Positions 9,730 through 18,146 of a stretch of DNA of 64,000 nucleotides are shown piece after piece. The notes beneath the pieces are model-generated. The model saw only the letters and a list, made by a program, of their open reading frames with translations, searched no databases and was not told the origin of the DNA. Each line of letters begins with the position of its first letter. Within the stretch, counting starts at the first letter, position 1. Position numbers and translations under genes: made by a program. The DNA comes from an uncultured Saprospiraceae bacterium (GTDB lineage: Bacteria > Bacteroidota > Bacteroidia > Chitinophagales > Saprospiraceae), in NCBI GenBank assembly GCA_937981555.1, contig CALJOK010000019.1, forward strand, positions 40,994 through 104,993. The letters are read 5' to 3'.

Positions 9730-10350
9730 TTAAAACATATAAATAGCTCTAAAAGTTAAAGTTCTGCCTGCGAGAGACTGCGCTTGTTTTTCTTTCCTTA
9801 CATCCAAAGCGGCATAAGAATATTGAGCATTAATTCCAATATGTGGATTGATGAAATAAGTTGCACCAATAATTAAGTCGATGGAGGTTTTATTAAAATT
9901 TTGAAGATCAGAAACATCTTGCCCCAAGACATCGATTACTTTGAAGTTGACCAATTGCCCAACAGAAACTCCACCAGTAAAATGTAATCTATAATATGTG
10001 TCTTCATCATCTTCGTCTAACCAATCTAAAAATGAAATCATGATTGGGACTTCTGCATAGTTCAATCGATAACTGTCAAATGGAGCAGAGCGAGGATCGT
10101 CTTTACCTTTGTTACTTCCTTTCTGACTAAATAAGATATCAATATTCCATTTCCATCGTTCGCTGGTTTGGACGGCGACTCGACCACCAACATTTAGACC
10201 GATTTGGTTGAAGCCAGCCAGATTATCTCCATTTAGTTGTGATAGATTAACTCCTCCGATCAATCCTGCTTCAAAAGTTTGCGCAAGACTATTTTTTGAA
10301 AAAATAAAAACACAAAAAGTAAGTGCCATTATTTTGATAAAATTCAACAT
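9730..10350 (-). CDS. PorT-like outer membrane beta-barrel protein
   Basis: A signal peptide ends at NSLAQ (about residue 24). A 180-residue domain of alternating strands follows (AGLIGGVNLSQLNGD, IGLNVGGRVAVQ) and ends in an aromatic residue (TFRAIYMF), the usual outer-membrane insertion signal. This is the eight-stranded barrel family of Bacteroidota often labelled PorT or OMP_b-brl_2. Most members have no known role, and this one should not be taken as PorT itself without phylogeny. The gene stands divergent to 10466 across a 115-bp AT-rich gap. Confidence 0.75.
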   Translation of the reverse strand: MLNFIKIMALTFCVFIFSKNSLAQTFEAGLIGGVNLSQLNGDNLAGFNQIGLNVGGRVAVQTSERWKWNIDILFSQKGSNKGKDDPRSAPFDSYRLNYAEVPIMISFLDWLDEDDEDTYYRLHFTGGVSVGQLVNFKVIDVLGQDVSDLQNFNKTSIDLIIGATYFINPHIGINAQYSYAALDVRKEKQAQSLAGRTLTFRAIYMF

Positions 10351-10465
10351 ATTTTATTTTTTGCTGTAAAACTATAAAATGTCCAATTTAAAACGAGTAT
10401 TTTAATTTTACATTTTAAAATTGTTTTATCTTTAGACTTTAAATAGAAATTAATTAAAAGTAAAT

Positions 10466-10843
10466 ATGTTTAAATATACAAAAACTACCTTGCAGAAAAT
10501 AGAAACTATTTTTGAAGAGTTGGATTATAAAGTGAGGTACGAAAGAGGCAGTTTTAAGTCAGGTTATTGTTTGGTAGAAAATAGAAATATTGCTGTGGTC
10601 AATAAGTTTTTTGATATTGAAGGGCGGATTAATGTTCTATTGGAAATTCTTACTGATTTCGAAGCGATAGATGAAACTGGTTTCACCGAAAAGACATTAG
10701 AGTTTTATAAAAAAATAATGAAGACGCTGGATAAAAAAGAGAAAGAGGAAAATAAAGAGGAAGTGAAGGAAGAAGTTAAAGCAGAGGCATCGGAAGAAGA
10801 AGTTGCAGAGACAAAAAAAGAAGAGACTACTGAATCGGAATAA
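10466..10843 (+). CDS. Conserved small protein with acidic, charged tail
   Basis: This 125-residue protein has a folded N-terminal part of about 85 residues (KVRYERGSFKSGYCLVENRN), then a tail made almost only of Lys and Glu. I recognise the N-terminal pattern as a small conserved Bacteroidota protein of unknown function. It has no signal peptide, so it should be cytoplasmic. A TATCTTTA box (10427-10434) stands 31 bases before the ATG. The gene is followed after 53 bases by the metallo-hydrolase, so the two are likely one transcript. Confidence 0.75.
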   Translation: MFKYTKTTLQKIETIFEELDYKVRYERGSFKSGYCLVENRNIAVVNKFFDIEGRINVLLEILTDFEAIDETGFTEKTLEFYKKIMKTLDKKEKEENKEEVKEEVKAEASEEEVAETKKEETTESE

Positions 10844-10896
10844 TCAAGATTAAAAATAAATTTCAAAATTATTTTTGAAGTTAAAATATTCTCACC

Positions 10897-11667
10897 ATAA
10901 AATTAAAAATCACCATTCTCGGAACAGGAACCTCTCAAGGAGTTCCAATTATCGGATGCGATTGTCAAGTTTGCCAATCAAAAGATCCGAAAGATAATAG
11001 GTTACGGGTATCTATTTTAATTCAAGCAGAAGGTAAAAATATAGTCATTGATGCAGGGCCAGATTTCCGACAACAAATGTTGAGAGCGGGGGTTCGTCAT
11101 TTGGATGCAGTTATTTTGACACATGAACACAATGATCATATGATAGGTGTAGATGATGTTCGACCATTTAATTTTAAGCAAAAAGAAGAGATTCCTGTTT
11201 ATGCTACAGAACGGGTTCAAAAAGATTTGCGATTACGATTTGAATATGTTTTTTCGGAAAAAAAATATCCAGGAGCTCCCTCATTAGGTTTACGTACGAT
11301 TTCAAAAGATGAATCATTTGAAATAAAAGGATTGAAATTTACTCCAATAGAAGTAATACATGGGAATTTGCCAGTATTAGGATTTCGGATTGAAGATTTT
11401 ACGTACATAACAGATGCGAGGACAATAGCCCCTGAGGAGATGGCAAAAATAGAGGGAAGTAAAATATTGATACTCAATGCGTTACATTATTATGAGCATT
11501 ATTCACATTTGAATGTTCCTCAAGCATTGGATGTGATTGAAAAATTGAAACCAGAGCAGGCATTTTTGACTCATGTAAGTCATCACATGGGATTAGCTGC
11601 TGAAATAAATAAAATATTACCGACTAATGTTAAATTAGCATACGATCAGCAATTGATAGAACTGTAA
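10897..11667 (+). CDS. MBL-fold metallo-hydrolase (PhnP-like) with a non-canonical start
   Basis: The frame encodes a complete metallo-beta-lactamase-fold hydrolase of about 256 residues. The N-terminal strand is KITILGTGTSQGVP, followed by a Cys motif GCDCQVC (Cys21, 23, 26) and DPKDNRLRVSI. The metal motif is HEHNDH (His76, His78, Asp80, His81). Downstream metal ligands lie near TDARTI and LTHVSHHMG. The first in-frame ATG (11077) would cut off 60 conserved residues, including the glycine loop. The only codons between the in-frame stop at 10882 and the conserved strand that could initiate are ATT (10888) and ATA (10897). I place the start at ATA because it gives the usual length. The family acts on phosphodiesters or related substrates; the substrate here is unknown. 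Confidence 0.8.
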   Translation: MKLKITILGTGTSQGVPIIGCDCQVCQSKDPKDNRLRVSILIQAEGKNIVIDAGPDFRQQMLRAGVRHLDAVILTHEHNDHMIGVDDVRPFNFKQKEEIPVYATERVQKDLRLRFEYVFSEKKYPGAPSLGLRTISKDESFEIKGLKFTPIEVIHGNLPVLGFRIEDFTYITDARTIAPEEMAKIEGSKILILNALHYYEHYSHLNVPQALDVIEKLKPEQAFLTHVSHHMGLAAEINKILPTNVKLAYDQQLIEL

Positions 11668-12069
11668 AAAATAAAACAAATTTTATGTGTTGAATTACCA
11701 CCTTATTGCATAAAATAAACGTTGTTTTAATAAGAAAGGATCGATTTAATTAATATTTGGATAATAATAATGTGTAAAGTCTAGAAAACTAAAGTATTAC
11801 GAATGAAAAATGATAACAATGGTTCGGATTTTGTAATATAAAAATATTAGATTTTATCGATAGATATAATTTTTGGATTTTTAAACAAAAAGACCAAAAG
11901 ACGTTTATAATAAAAGTATAAAGTGTTATTTGTCGTAAAAAGTCTTAATTATCTTTTACTGGAAAATAAAATACCCAAAAAAGACACTTATATTTATGAC
12001 AAGAGTTATTTCCAAAAATAATTAAAAACTAAATAATTGGTTTTTAGTTAGAATTCAAAAACTCCGACT
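11668..12069. other. 402-bp AT-rich gap before the sprF/porP-like gene
   Basis: No coding frame or RNA gene is visible. A possible promoter for the downstream gene pairs TTTG (11929-11932) with TATCTTTT (11950-11957) at a 17-bp spacing, which is one base off the TAnnTTTG consensus. Confidence 0.4.
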
Positions 12070-13038
12070 ATGAAGAATTTTTTTACATTTCTTATTTTAT
12101 GCATTGGGTTTTCAGTTCAAAGTCAACAGGCTGGTCAATATTCCATGTATATGTTGAATAAGTATCAAAATAATTCAGCCTACGCAGGTTTAGATAATTC
12201 ATTAAGTATTACAGGTGTATTTCGAAGCCAATGGGTCGGATTAAATGGAAATCCAGTTATGCAAAATATCAATGCACATATGCCGGTGTATTTTATAAAA
12301 GGAGGAGTGGGACTAAATGTGAATAATATAGAACTTGGTGCAGAGCAAAATACTTCGATGACACTTTCTTATGCATATCATAAGCCTGTTGGAAATATAG
12401 GAATACTTTCGATAGGAGCAGGAGGGGGATTTTATCAAAAAACGTTGGATGGAAGTATTTTAAGAACACCAGAAGGAGATTATGATGAAAATAATCCGAT
12501 CAACCATAATGATCTAATTTTATCAGAAGGAAGAGAAACGGGATTAGTGCCAATATTTAATGCGGGTGTATTTTTTCAAACAGAAAAATTTGAAATAGGA
12601 GCATCAGCTATAAATTTGATAGAACCACAAATTAATTTGAATACAAACGTTAATTTTCAATTGAAAAGGCATTATTTTTTAACAATGGCATACAATTGGG
12701 ATATTAACAATTCTTTTAGTTTGCAGCCATCAATTATGATGAAGTCAGATTTAATCGAAACCCAATTAGAAATTTCAACAATAATTAAATACAATGACAA
12801 TATATTTGGAGGACTAGCGTTTAGAGGATATAGCGAATCTACAATTGACGCAACAGCATTTTTGGTTGGCATTAAATTGAGTGAGAAAATTACCCTAGCC
12901 TACTCCTACGACCTAACATTGTCCTCCTACAATTCGGTAAGCAACGGATCCCATGAAATTTTAATCAATTATAATTTGAATAAAATAATTGGAGCCGGAG
13001 TGCCTCCCCGAATTATTCACAATCCAAGATTTTTATAA
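12070..13038 (+). CDS. PorP/SprF family T9SS outer membrane protein
   Basis: This 322-residue protein has a signal peptide ending near SVQSQ. The family signature QQAGQYSMYMLNKYQNNSAY follows at once, and the rest is a beta-barrel-like chain (FRSQWVGLNGNP, GAGGGFYQKTLDG). PorP/SprF proteins are 14-strand-like barrels needed for secretion or surface anchoring of type B T9SS cargo. Location directly upstream of gldK fits the classical porP-porK-porL-porM-porN order, although the 261-bp gap holds a separate promoter for gldK. Which cargo it serves is unknown; a second family member lies at 55059-55988 next to an adhesin. Confidence 0.9.
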   Translation: MKNFFTFLILCIGFSVQSQQAGQYSMYMLNKYQNNSAYAGLDNSLSITGVFRSQWVGLNGNPVMQNINAHMPVYFIKGGVGLNVNNIELGAEQNTSMTLSYAYHKPVGNIGILSIGAGGGFYQKTLDGSILRTPEGDYDENNPINHNDLILSEGRETGLVPIFNAGVFFQTEKFEIGASAINLIEPQINLNTNVNFQLKRHYFLTMAYNWDINNSFSLQPSIMMKSDLIETQLEISTIIKYNDNIFGGLAFRGYSESTIDATAFLVGIKLSEKITLAYSYDLTLSSYNSVSNGSHEILINYNLNKIIGAGVPPRIIHNPRFL

Positions 13039-13217
13039 ATTTTATTATTTATACGTTTTATTTTTAAAAATAATCAACGTATTTATTTAGTCTGAATCAA
13101 AATTATCAACAGCAAAGTTAAATTAGGAGAGAAAAATTCTTTTTCGAAAAATTCTCCGTTTTTTGTTTGGCTATTTATATCTTTGCTAGCTATTAAGCAA
13201 AAATCAGAATATAAATT

Positions 13218-13248
13218 TTTGTTTTAGCTTTTAAACAGACTATATTTA
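13218..13248 (+). promoter_or_regulatory. Housekeeping-type promoter of gldK
   Basis: TTTG (13218-13221) and TATATTTA (13241-13248) are separated by exactly 19 bp, matching the Bacteroidota TTTG/TAnnTTTG architecture except for the last base. The ATG of gldK lies 52 bp downstream. Confidence 0.65.
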
Positions 13249-13299
13249 CGTTCATTTTTTTAAGCTTTACTTAATCTGAAGGAAAACTCGGGTGTTAAA

Positions 13300-14538
13300 A
13301 TGAAAAAATTATCAAAAACAGTACTGGTATTATTAACGCTTAGTATCATCGCAAGTTCTTGCGGAACAAAGCAAAATGGTCAATTAATTGGTGTATCTGA
13401 TAGACCCTCATGGAGTGGAATCAATCCTTATGGAATGGTTTATATACCCTCTGGAACGCTACACATTGGTCCAAGTGATCAAGATGTAAGTCAGACCTAC
13501 ATTCAAAGACCTAAATCTATTTCTATCCAAGGCTTTTATATGGATGACACCGAAATCACTAATAATGAGTGGCGTCAGTTTGTATATTGGGTTCGTGATT
13601 CATTGGCTCATACCGCTTTAGGTAATGTGATGGATGATGAGGAAACTGGTGATGAAAAAATTGATTGGGAAATGGAAATCGATTGGGAATCAGAAGAATT
13701 AGAAGATCTCTATTACTCTGGTGATGACCGATTTGCAGGTAGAAAGGAATTGGATACGCGGAATTTCGTATATAATTACGAATGGTATAATTGGCAAGCT
13801 GCAGCTCACAATAAAGACCTAGACGCAAAAAGAGGAGATTTTATATTGAGAGATGAGGCCAATATCTATCCTGATACATTAGTATGGGTGAGAGATTTCG
13901 CATACTCATATAATGAACCTTTTACTCGTAACTATTTTTGGCATCCAGCCTTTGATGATTATCCAGTAGTGGGAATTGATTGGAAGATGGCAAATGCTTT
14001 TTGTTACTGGAGAACTAAACTTTGGAGTATCTCTGATGAAGTTAATTCTGAAGATTTCAGATTACCTACTGAGCATGAGTGGGAATATGCAGCACGTGGA
14101 GGTCACGAGCATGCACCTTATCCATGGGGTGGTTATTATGTAAGAAATGCTAAAGGTTGTCTTTTAGCTAACTTCAAACCAGGAAGAGGAAATTATCCAG
14201 AAGATGGAGGTTTTTATACCGTAAAAGCTGATGCTTACTTTCCTAATGATTATGGATTATATAATATGGCAGGTAATGTATCTGAGTGGACTTCGTCTGC
14301 TTTTCATGAGAACTCCTATTCATTTATCCATGATTTGAATCCTGATTTTAGATATGATGCAACAGATGAAGATCCAGAAGCTCAAAAGAGAAAAGTAATC
14401 AGAGGTGGATCTTGGAAAGATATTGCATTCTTCATGCAAACAGGAACACGTCATTGGGAATTCCAAGATACTACTAAATCTTACATTGGATTTAGATGTG
14501 CATTGACATTCTTAGGTCGTTCAATCAATGACTTTTAG
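13300..14538 (+). CDS. gldK: T9SS ring lipoprotein GldK/PorK
   Basis: This 412-residue lipoprotein (IIASSCGT, Cys21) carries a formylglycine-generating-enzyme-like sulfatase-modifying fold from about residue 45. Conserved family stretches are GFYMDDTEITNNEWRQFVYW, RLPTEHEWEYAARGG, NMAGNVSEWT and VIRGGSWKD, and the domain ends in GFRCAL. GldK and GldN form the periplasmic ring attached to the outer membrane in the type IX secretion system; the enzyme fold is structural there. An acidic insert lies near residues 108-145. A hairpin terminator follows the stop, so gldK seems to be a separate transcript from gldLMN. Confidence 0.96.
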   Translation: MKKLSKTVLVLLTLSIIASSCGTKQNGQLIGVSDRPSWSGINPYGMVYIPSGTLHIGPSDQDVSQTYIQRPKSISIQGFYMDDTEITNNEWRQFVYWVRDSLAHTALGNVMDDEETGDEKIDWEMEIDWESEELEDLYYSGDDRFAGRKELDTRNFVYNYEWYNWQAAAHNKDLDAKRGDFILRDEANIYPDTLVWVRDFAYSYNEPFTRNYFWHPAFDDYPVVGIDWKMANAFCYWRTKLWSISDEVNSEDFRLPTEHEWEYAARGGHEHAPYPWGGYYVRNAKGCLLANFKPGRGNYPEDGGFYTVKADAYFPNDYGLYNMAGNVSEWTSSAFHENSYSFIHDLNPDFRYDATDEDPEAQKRKVIRGGSWKDIAFFMQTGTRHWEFQDTTKSYIGFRCALTFLGRSINDF

Positions 14539-14552
14539 TGAAAAATATAAAA

Positions 14553-14597
14553 ACATTAAGGAGCAGTGATTAATTAAAATAACTGCTCCTTAAATGT
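14553..14597 (+). terminator. Intrinsic terminator after gldK
   Basis: A 12-bp perfect stem (14556-14567 with 14582-14593; TTAAGGAGCAGT and its complement) is followed by ATGTTTT. It stands 18 bases after the gldK stop. Confidence 0.75.
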
Positions 14598-14615
14598 TTT
14601 ATAAATTAATCTTAA

Positions 14616-14643
14616 TTGAACCGAATCCTACCTATTATCTTTA
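14616..14643 (+). promoter_or_regulatory. Candidate promoter of gldL-gldM-gldN
   Basis: TTG (14616-14618) and TATCTTTA (14636-14643) are spaced by 17 bp, after the gldK terminator and 117 bp before the gldL ATG. The box continues as CG, giving TATCTTTACG, a form seen elsewhere in this window. Confidence 0.55.
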
Positions 14644-14759
14644 CGTTAAATTAAATTGTTACTTTTTATAAGTTTAGCATTATGCTAAAGGGTTATCCTA
14701 TTATAAAGTAGCAAACCCAATTATTGAAATAAATTACTAACCTACTTAAAAAGATTAAA

Positions 14760-15347
14760 ATGAGTTTTTTAAAGTCAAAAACGTTCAAGTACATTAAAAA
14801 TTTAATTATTGGACTTGGAGCATCTGTAGTATTATTAGGAGCATTATTTAAGTTGGAAAGCTGGGAATATGCGAGTGAAATGTTGATCGCTGGATTATGT
14901 ATTGAGGCATTTATCTTTGCTTTTTTAGGAATTATTGGACCTGAAAAAGATTACTACTGGGAAAAATTATACCCAGGATTAGCTGATTATGATTCAAAAA
15001 TTTCTCCATTAATGGCTGGACCAGTTAACGAAGCTACTCCTGGATTAAACGGAGAGGTTGTTGAACATCAATTAGGTGGAATGTTAAATGAATTACAAGG
15101 AATGTCAAAATCTCTTGGTTCATTAAAAGCATTGCAAGAAGTTGATTTTTCAGGAACTGGTGAGCAAATGAAAACAATGAGTAATTTCTATACAAGAATG
15201 AATGAAGCAATGGCTGATCTTTCTGATTCATTAGAGGACACTAAAGCATACAAACAACAATTAACTGCTTTGAATCAAAACCTTGGTTCTCTTAATTCAG
15301 TTTATGGAAATGTATTGACTGCTATGTCAGGCATTAGTAATAAATAA
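14760..15347 (+). CDS. gldL: T9SS/gliding motor protein GldL/PorL
   Basis: This 195-residue inner-membrane protein has two membrane helices (about 14-32 and 40-60). A long cytoplasmic region of coiled-coil character follows (LGGMLNELQGMSKSLGSL). Glu49 lies in the middle of the second helix (GLCIEAFIF), the place of the membrane glutamate proposed to take part in proton flow in Flavobacterium johnsoniae GldL. GldL forms the pentameric stator around a GldM dimer, and together they turn proton motive force into rotation. The gene begins the gldLMN transcription unit and is followed 46 bases later by gldM. Confidence 0.96.
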   Translation: MSFLKSKTFKYIKNLIIGLGASVVLLGALFKLESWEYASEMLIAGLCIEAFIFAFLGIIGPEKDYYWEKLYPGLADYDSKISPLMAGPVNEATPGLNGEVVEHQLGGMLNELQGMSKSLGSLKALQEVDFSGTGEQMKTMSNFYTRMNEAMADLSDSLEDTKAYKQQLTALNQNLGSLNSVYGNVLTAMSGISNK

Positions 15348-15393
15348 TTAAGAAGTATTTAAACCTTATTGTTCAATTTAAAAATCAAAAGAT

Positions 15394-17043
15394 ATGTCAA
15401 TACCTAAGGAACCCCGGCAGCTGATGATTAACTTGATGTACTTAGTACTGACAGCATTATTAGCGTTGAATGTATCAGCCGAGGTAATGAATGCTTTTTT
15501 CGATTTAGACGAAAGTTTACAGACTTCAAATAGCTTAACTAAGCAAGGAGTCGAATCAACTAAAGAAGGAATTCAACCAACATTAGAAAAGAAACCTTTA
15601 TTACAAGTTCCTCTTAATTCAGGAATAGATGCTGTAAGTGAAGAAGTGAGTAGTTTTATCGCATTTATTGAAGATATTAAAGTTCAGTTGATAGATGGAA
15701 CTGGAGATAAGAATGGTGTAATTGATGCGGCTGATCATATCAAAAATGATATGAAAAATAAGCCTAAAGGGAAAAAGAATAAAGATATTACCACTAGAGT
15801 ATTAGTTAAAGGTGATATAAAAACTGGAACAGAACCTCAAGGACCAATTATCGTTCAAAAAGTATCAGATCTTAAAGCTAAATTAATTGAGATCTATACT
15901 AAGACGATTAAAAATGAGGATGTAATGAAAGAAGGTAAGTTGGATCAGAAAGAAGTAGATGAAAGAATTCAAAGCCTTATTGCTAGTATTCCTCTTTCAA
16001 TTGAATCAGAAGAAGAAATCAAAGCTAAGTCAAAATCTGGAAAAGCAAAATCCTGGTCTGAATACAAATTCGGACATATGCCTTTAGCTGCTGTTTTGCC
16101 TACTTTGACGAAATTACAAACTGATGCTCAAAACTCAGAAGCTACTATCGTTAATAAATTAGCAGAACTAGTTGGAGGTAGAGAAATCAAGTTGAATAAA
16201 TTTTTCCCAGTAATTAATGCCAAAAAAGGGTATGTAATTAAAGGTGAAAAATTTGAAGCAACTGTTCAAATTGGAGCTTACTCTTCTGAATTCGGAAAGA
16301 ACTCTTCTATCTCAATTAACGGAAAATCAATTCCTTTAGTAGATGGTGTTGGTCAATATTCTGTAACGGCTAATTCAACAGGTAAACAAAAGTTAAAACT
16401 TGTTTCCAATGTAACGAATCCAATTACAGGAGAAAAATATCCAGCTACTGGTGAATTTGAATATGAAGTAGGAGTTCGTTCTGCTACTGTTTCTGCAGAC
16501 AAAATGAATGTATTTTACATAGGAGTAGATAATCCTGTTTCTGTTACTGTTGCAGGTGCTTCAAGTAATGATATTAAGGCTAGTTGTTCTGGTTGTAATA
16601 TTAAAGGAAGTAAAGGTAAATACACAGTTACTGCTTCTCGACCTGGGGATGCAACTATTAATGTATCTGGTGGTGGGTTACCTAATACTCCATTTAAATT
16701 CCGTGTAAAACGTATTCCTGATCCTACTGCAAAGCTTTCTGGAAATGTTGGTGGATCAATCGGTAACGGTGAATTCAAGGCACAAGGTGGTGTAGCTGCA
16801 ATATTAGATGGTTTTGATTTTGATGCAAAATGTCAAATTCAAGGTTTTATAGTTACTCGTCAAGCAAAACGAGCAGATCCAGTTGATATCAATAACAGAG
16901 GAGCTCGTTATTCTTCGGAAGCCAAAAATTTGGTAAACAAGGCTAAACCAGGTGACGTTTATTACTTTGATAATGTAAAAGCTAAATGTCCAGGTGACCC
17001 TGCAGGTCGAAAAATTAACTCAATGGTCTTTAAAATCAAATAA
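15394..17043 (+). CDS. gldM: T9SS/gliding motor shaft GldM/PorM
   Basis: This 549-residue protein has the family hallmark N-terminus SIPKEPRQLMINLMYLVLTA, one membrane helix that packs inside the GldL ring. The chain then enters the periplasm with a helical segment (about 35-220) and beta domains. The last domain contains four cysteines (SCSGC near 390, KCQIQ and KCPGD later). The family forms a dimeric shaft with domains D1-D4 reaching the GldK/N ring. Length and N-terminus are typical. The 107-bp gap to gldN holds two mutually exclusive hairpins. Confidence 0.96.
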   Translation: MSIPKEPRQLMINLMYLVLTALLALNVSAEVMNAFFDLDESLQTSNSLTKQGVESTKEGIQPTLEKKPLLQVPLNSGIDAVSEEVSSFIAFIEDIKVQLIDGTGDKNGVIDAADHIKNDMKNKPKGKKNKDITTRVLVKGDIKTGTEPQGPIIVQKVSDLKAKLIEIYTKTIKNEDVMKEGKLDQKEVDERIQSLIASIPLSIESEEEIKAKSKSGKAKSWSEYKFGHMPLAAVLPTLTKLQTDAQNSEATIVNKLAELVGGREIKLNKFFPVINAKKGYVIKGEKFEATVQIGAYSSEFGKNSSISINGKSIPLVDGVGQYSVTANSTGKQKLKLVSNVTNPITGEKYPATGEFEYEVGVRSATVSADKMNVFYIGVDNPVSVTVAGASSNDIKASCSGCNIKGSKGKYTVTASRPGDATINVSGGGLPNTPFKFRVKRIPDPTAKLSGNVGGSIGNGEFKAQGGVAAILDGFDFDAKCQIQGFIVTRQAKRADPVDINNRGARYSSEAKNLVNKAKPGDVYYFDNVKAKCPGDPAGRKINSMVFKIK

Positions 17044-17048
17044 AGATC

Positions 17049-17106
17049 TCAAAACTTCGTTTGAAATTTAGAAGTTTTGAAACCTCAAGATCTCTAAATT
17101 TCAAAC
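17049..17106 (+). promoter_or_regulatory. Competing inverted repeats between gldM and gldN
   Basis: Hairpin 1 pairs 17049-17058 with 17071-17080 (TCAAAACTTC and its complement). Hairpin 2 pairs 17059-17072 with 17093-17106 (14 bp, perfect). They share bases and cannot form together. No T-run follows, so a plain terminator is unlikely. An RNA processing or expression-ratio element for gldN is one reading; a decayed repeat is another. Confidence 0.5.
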
Positions 17107-17150
17107 TTAGAAATAATTAGTATTAAGAAAATTACATAAATCATTAAGTC

Positions 17151-18017
17151 ATGAAGATTTCGTTTAAAATTTTTAGTTTATGCCTTTTAGGATTGTTGAT
17201 CTTTTCAAATCCAGCAATGGCACAAGACCCTAATCCTGTAAATACAGAGGCAGAAACTACAGAGGATTTACCATTAGATGACATCGTTGAAAAAAGATTA
17301 GTTGATGATCGTATGGTTTTACCATATGCTCCAATCCGAGAAGCTGATGTTTTTTGGGAAAAAAGAATTTGGAGAGTAATTGATATTCGGGAAAAAATGA
17401 ATTTACCATTTGCATTTCCTGAAAAACCTTTCTTTACAATTTTGATGGAGGCAGCCGTTAATGGTGAAATTGCAGCTTATAATGTCAATGAATATGACAA
17501 ATTTGAAATGAGATTGCAAGCTGACGAAATTGCTTCTATGGGAAGTAACATTGATACAGTAATTACTTTCGATCCTGAAACTTACGAAGAGCAAGTTCAG
17601 ATCGTTAGAAATGACTTGAATCCTGAGGATGTTAAACAATTCCGATTGAAAGAAGTGTGGTTCTTTGATGAGAACACTTCAACTTTGCAAGTTAGAATCT
17701 TAGGAATTGCACCACTTATTGATGTAAAAGATGACAATGGTAACTATCGTTTTACCAAGCCTATGTTCTGGATTTATTATCCTGATTGTAGAGAGTTGTT
17801 TGCACGTCATAAAGTTTTCAATCCTGGAAATGATGGTGACTTAGGTACTTGGGAAGACCTTTTCGAAAGAAGATTTTTCTCTAGTTACATTTACAAAGAA
17901 TCGAATGTTTATAACAGACGTATTCAAGATTACCTTCAAGGTGTAGATATCTTATTGGAAGCTGATAAGATCAAACAAGAAATCTTCAACTACGAACATG
18001 ATTTATGGTCATATTAA
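17151..18017 (+). CDS. gldN: T9SS ring protein GldN/PorN
   Basis: This 288-residue exported protein has a signal peptide ending at NPAMA (about residue 24). The conserved family body follows: LVDDRMVLPYAPIREADVFW, the tryptophan-rich KRIWRVIDIREKMN, and FRLKEVWFFDENTSTL. GldN joins GldK in the outer-membrane-attached ring of the type IX secretion system and contacts the GldM shaft. It is the last gene of the cluster, and a strong terminator begins 20 bases after the stop. Confidence 0.95.
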   Translation: MKISFKIFSLCLLGLLIFSNPAMAQDPNPVNTEAETTEDLPLDDIVEKRLVDDRMVLPYAPIREADVFWEKRIWRVIDIREKMNLPFAFPEKPFFTILMEAAVNGEIAAYNVNEYDKFEMRLQADEIASMGSNIDTVITFDPETYEEQVQIVRNDLNPEDVKQFRLKEVWFFDENTSTLQVRILGIAPLIDVKDDNGNYRFTKPMFWIYYPDCRELFARHKVFNPGNDGDLGTWEDLFERRFFSSYIYKESNVYNRRIQDYLQGVDILLEADKIKQEIFNYEHDLWSY

Positions 18018-18037
18018 TTTAATATGATAAAGAATAC

Positions 18038-18073
18038 AAAAGCCCATTTCGATTTTTCGAAATGGGCTTTTTC
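18038..18073 (+). terminator. Intrinsic terminator of the gldLMN unit
   Basis: A perfect 15-bp stem (18038-18052 with 18057-18071; AAAAGCCCATTTCGA), a TTTT loop and a T-run close the T9SS cluster. Confidence 0.92.
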
Positions 18074-18146
18074 ATTTTAATTACATCTTGATTATAAAAA
18101 CAAAAACCATATCCTTTCGTATTTTTGCTATAGATAAAATAATGAT

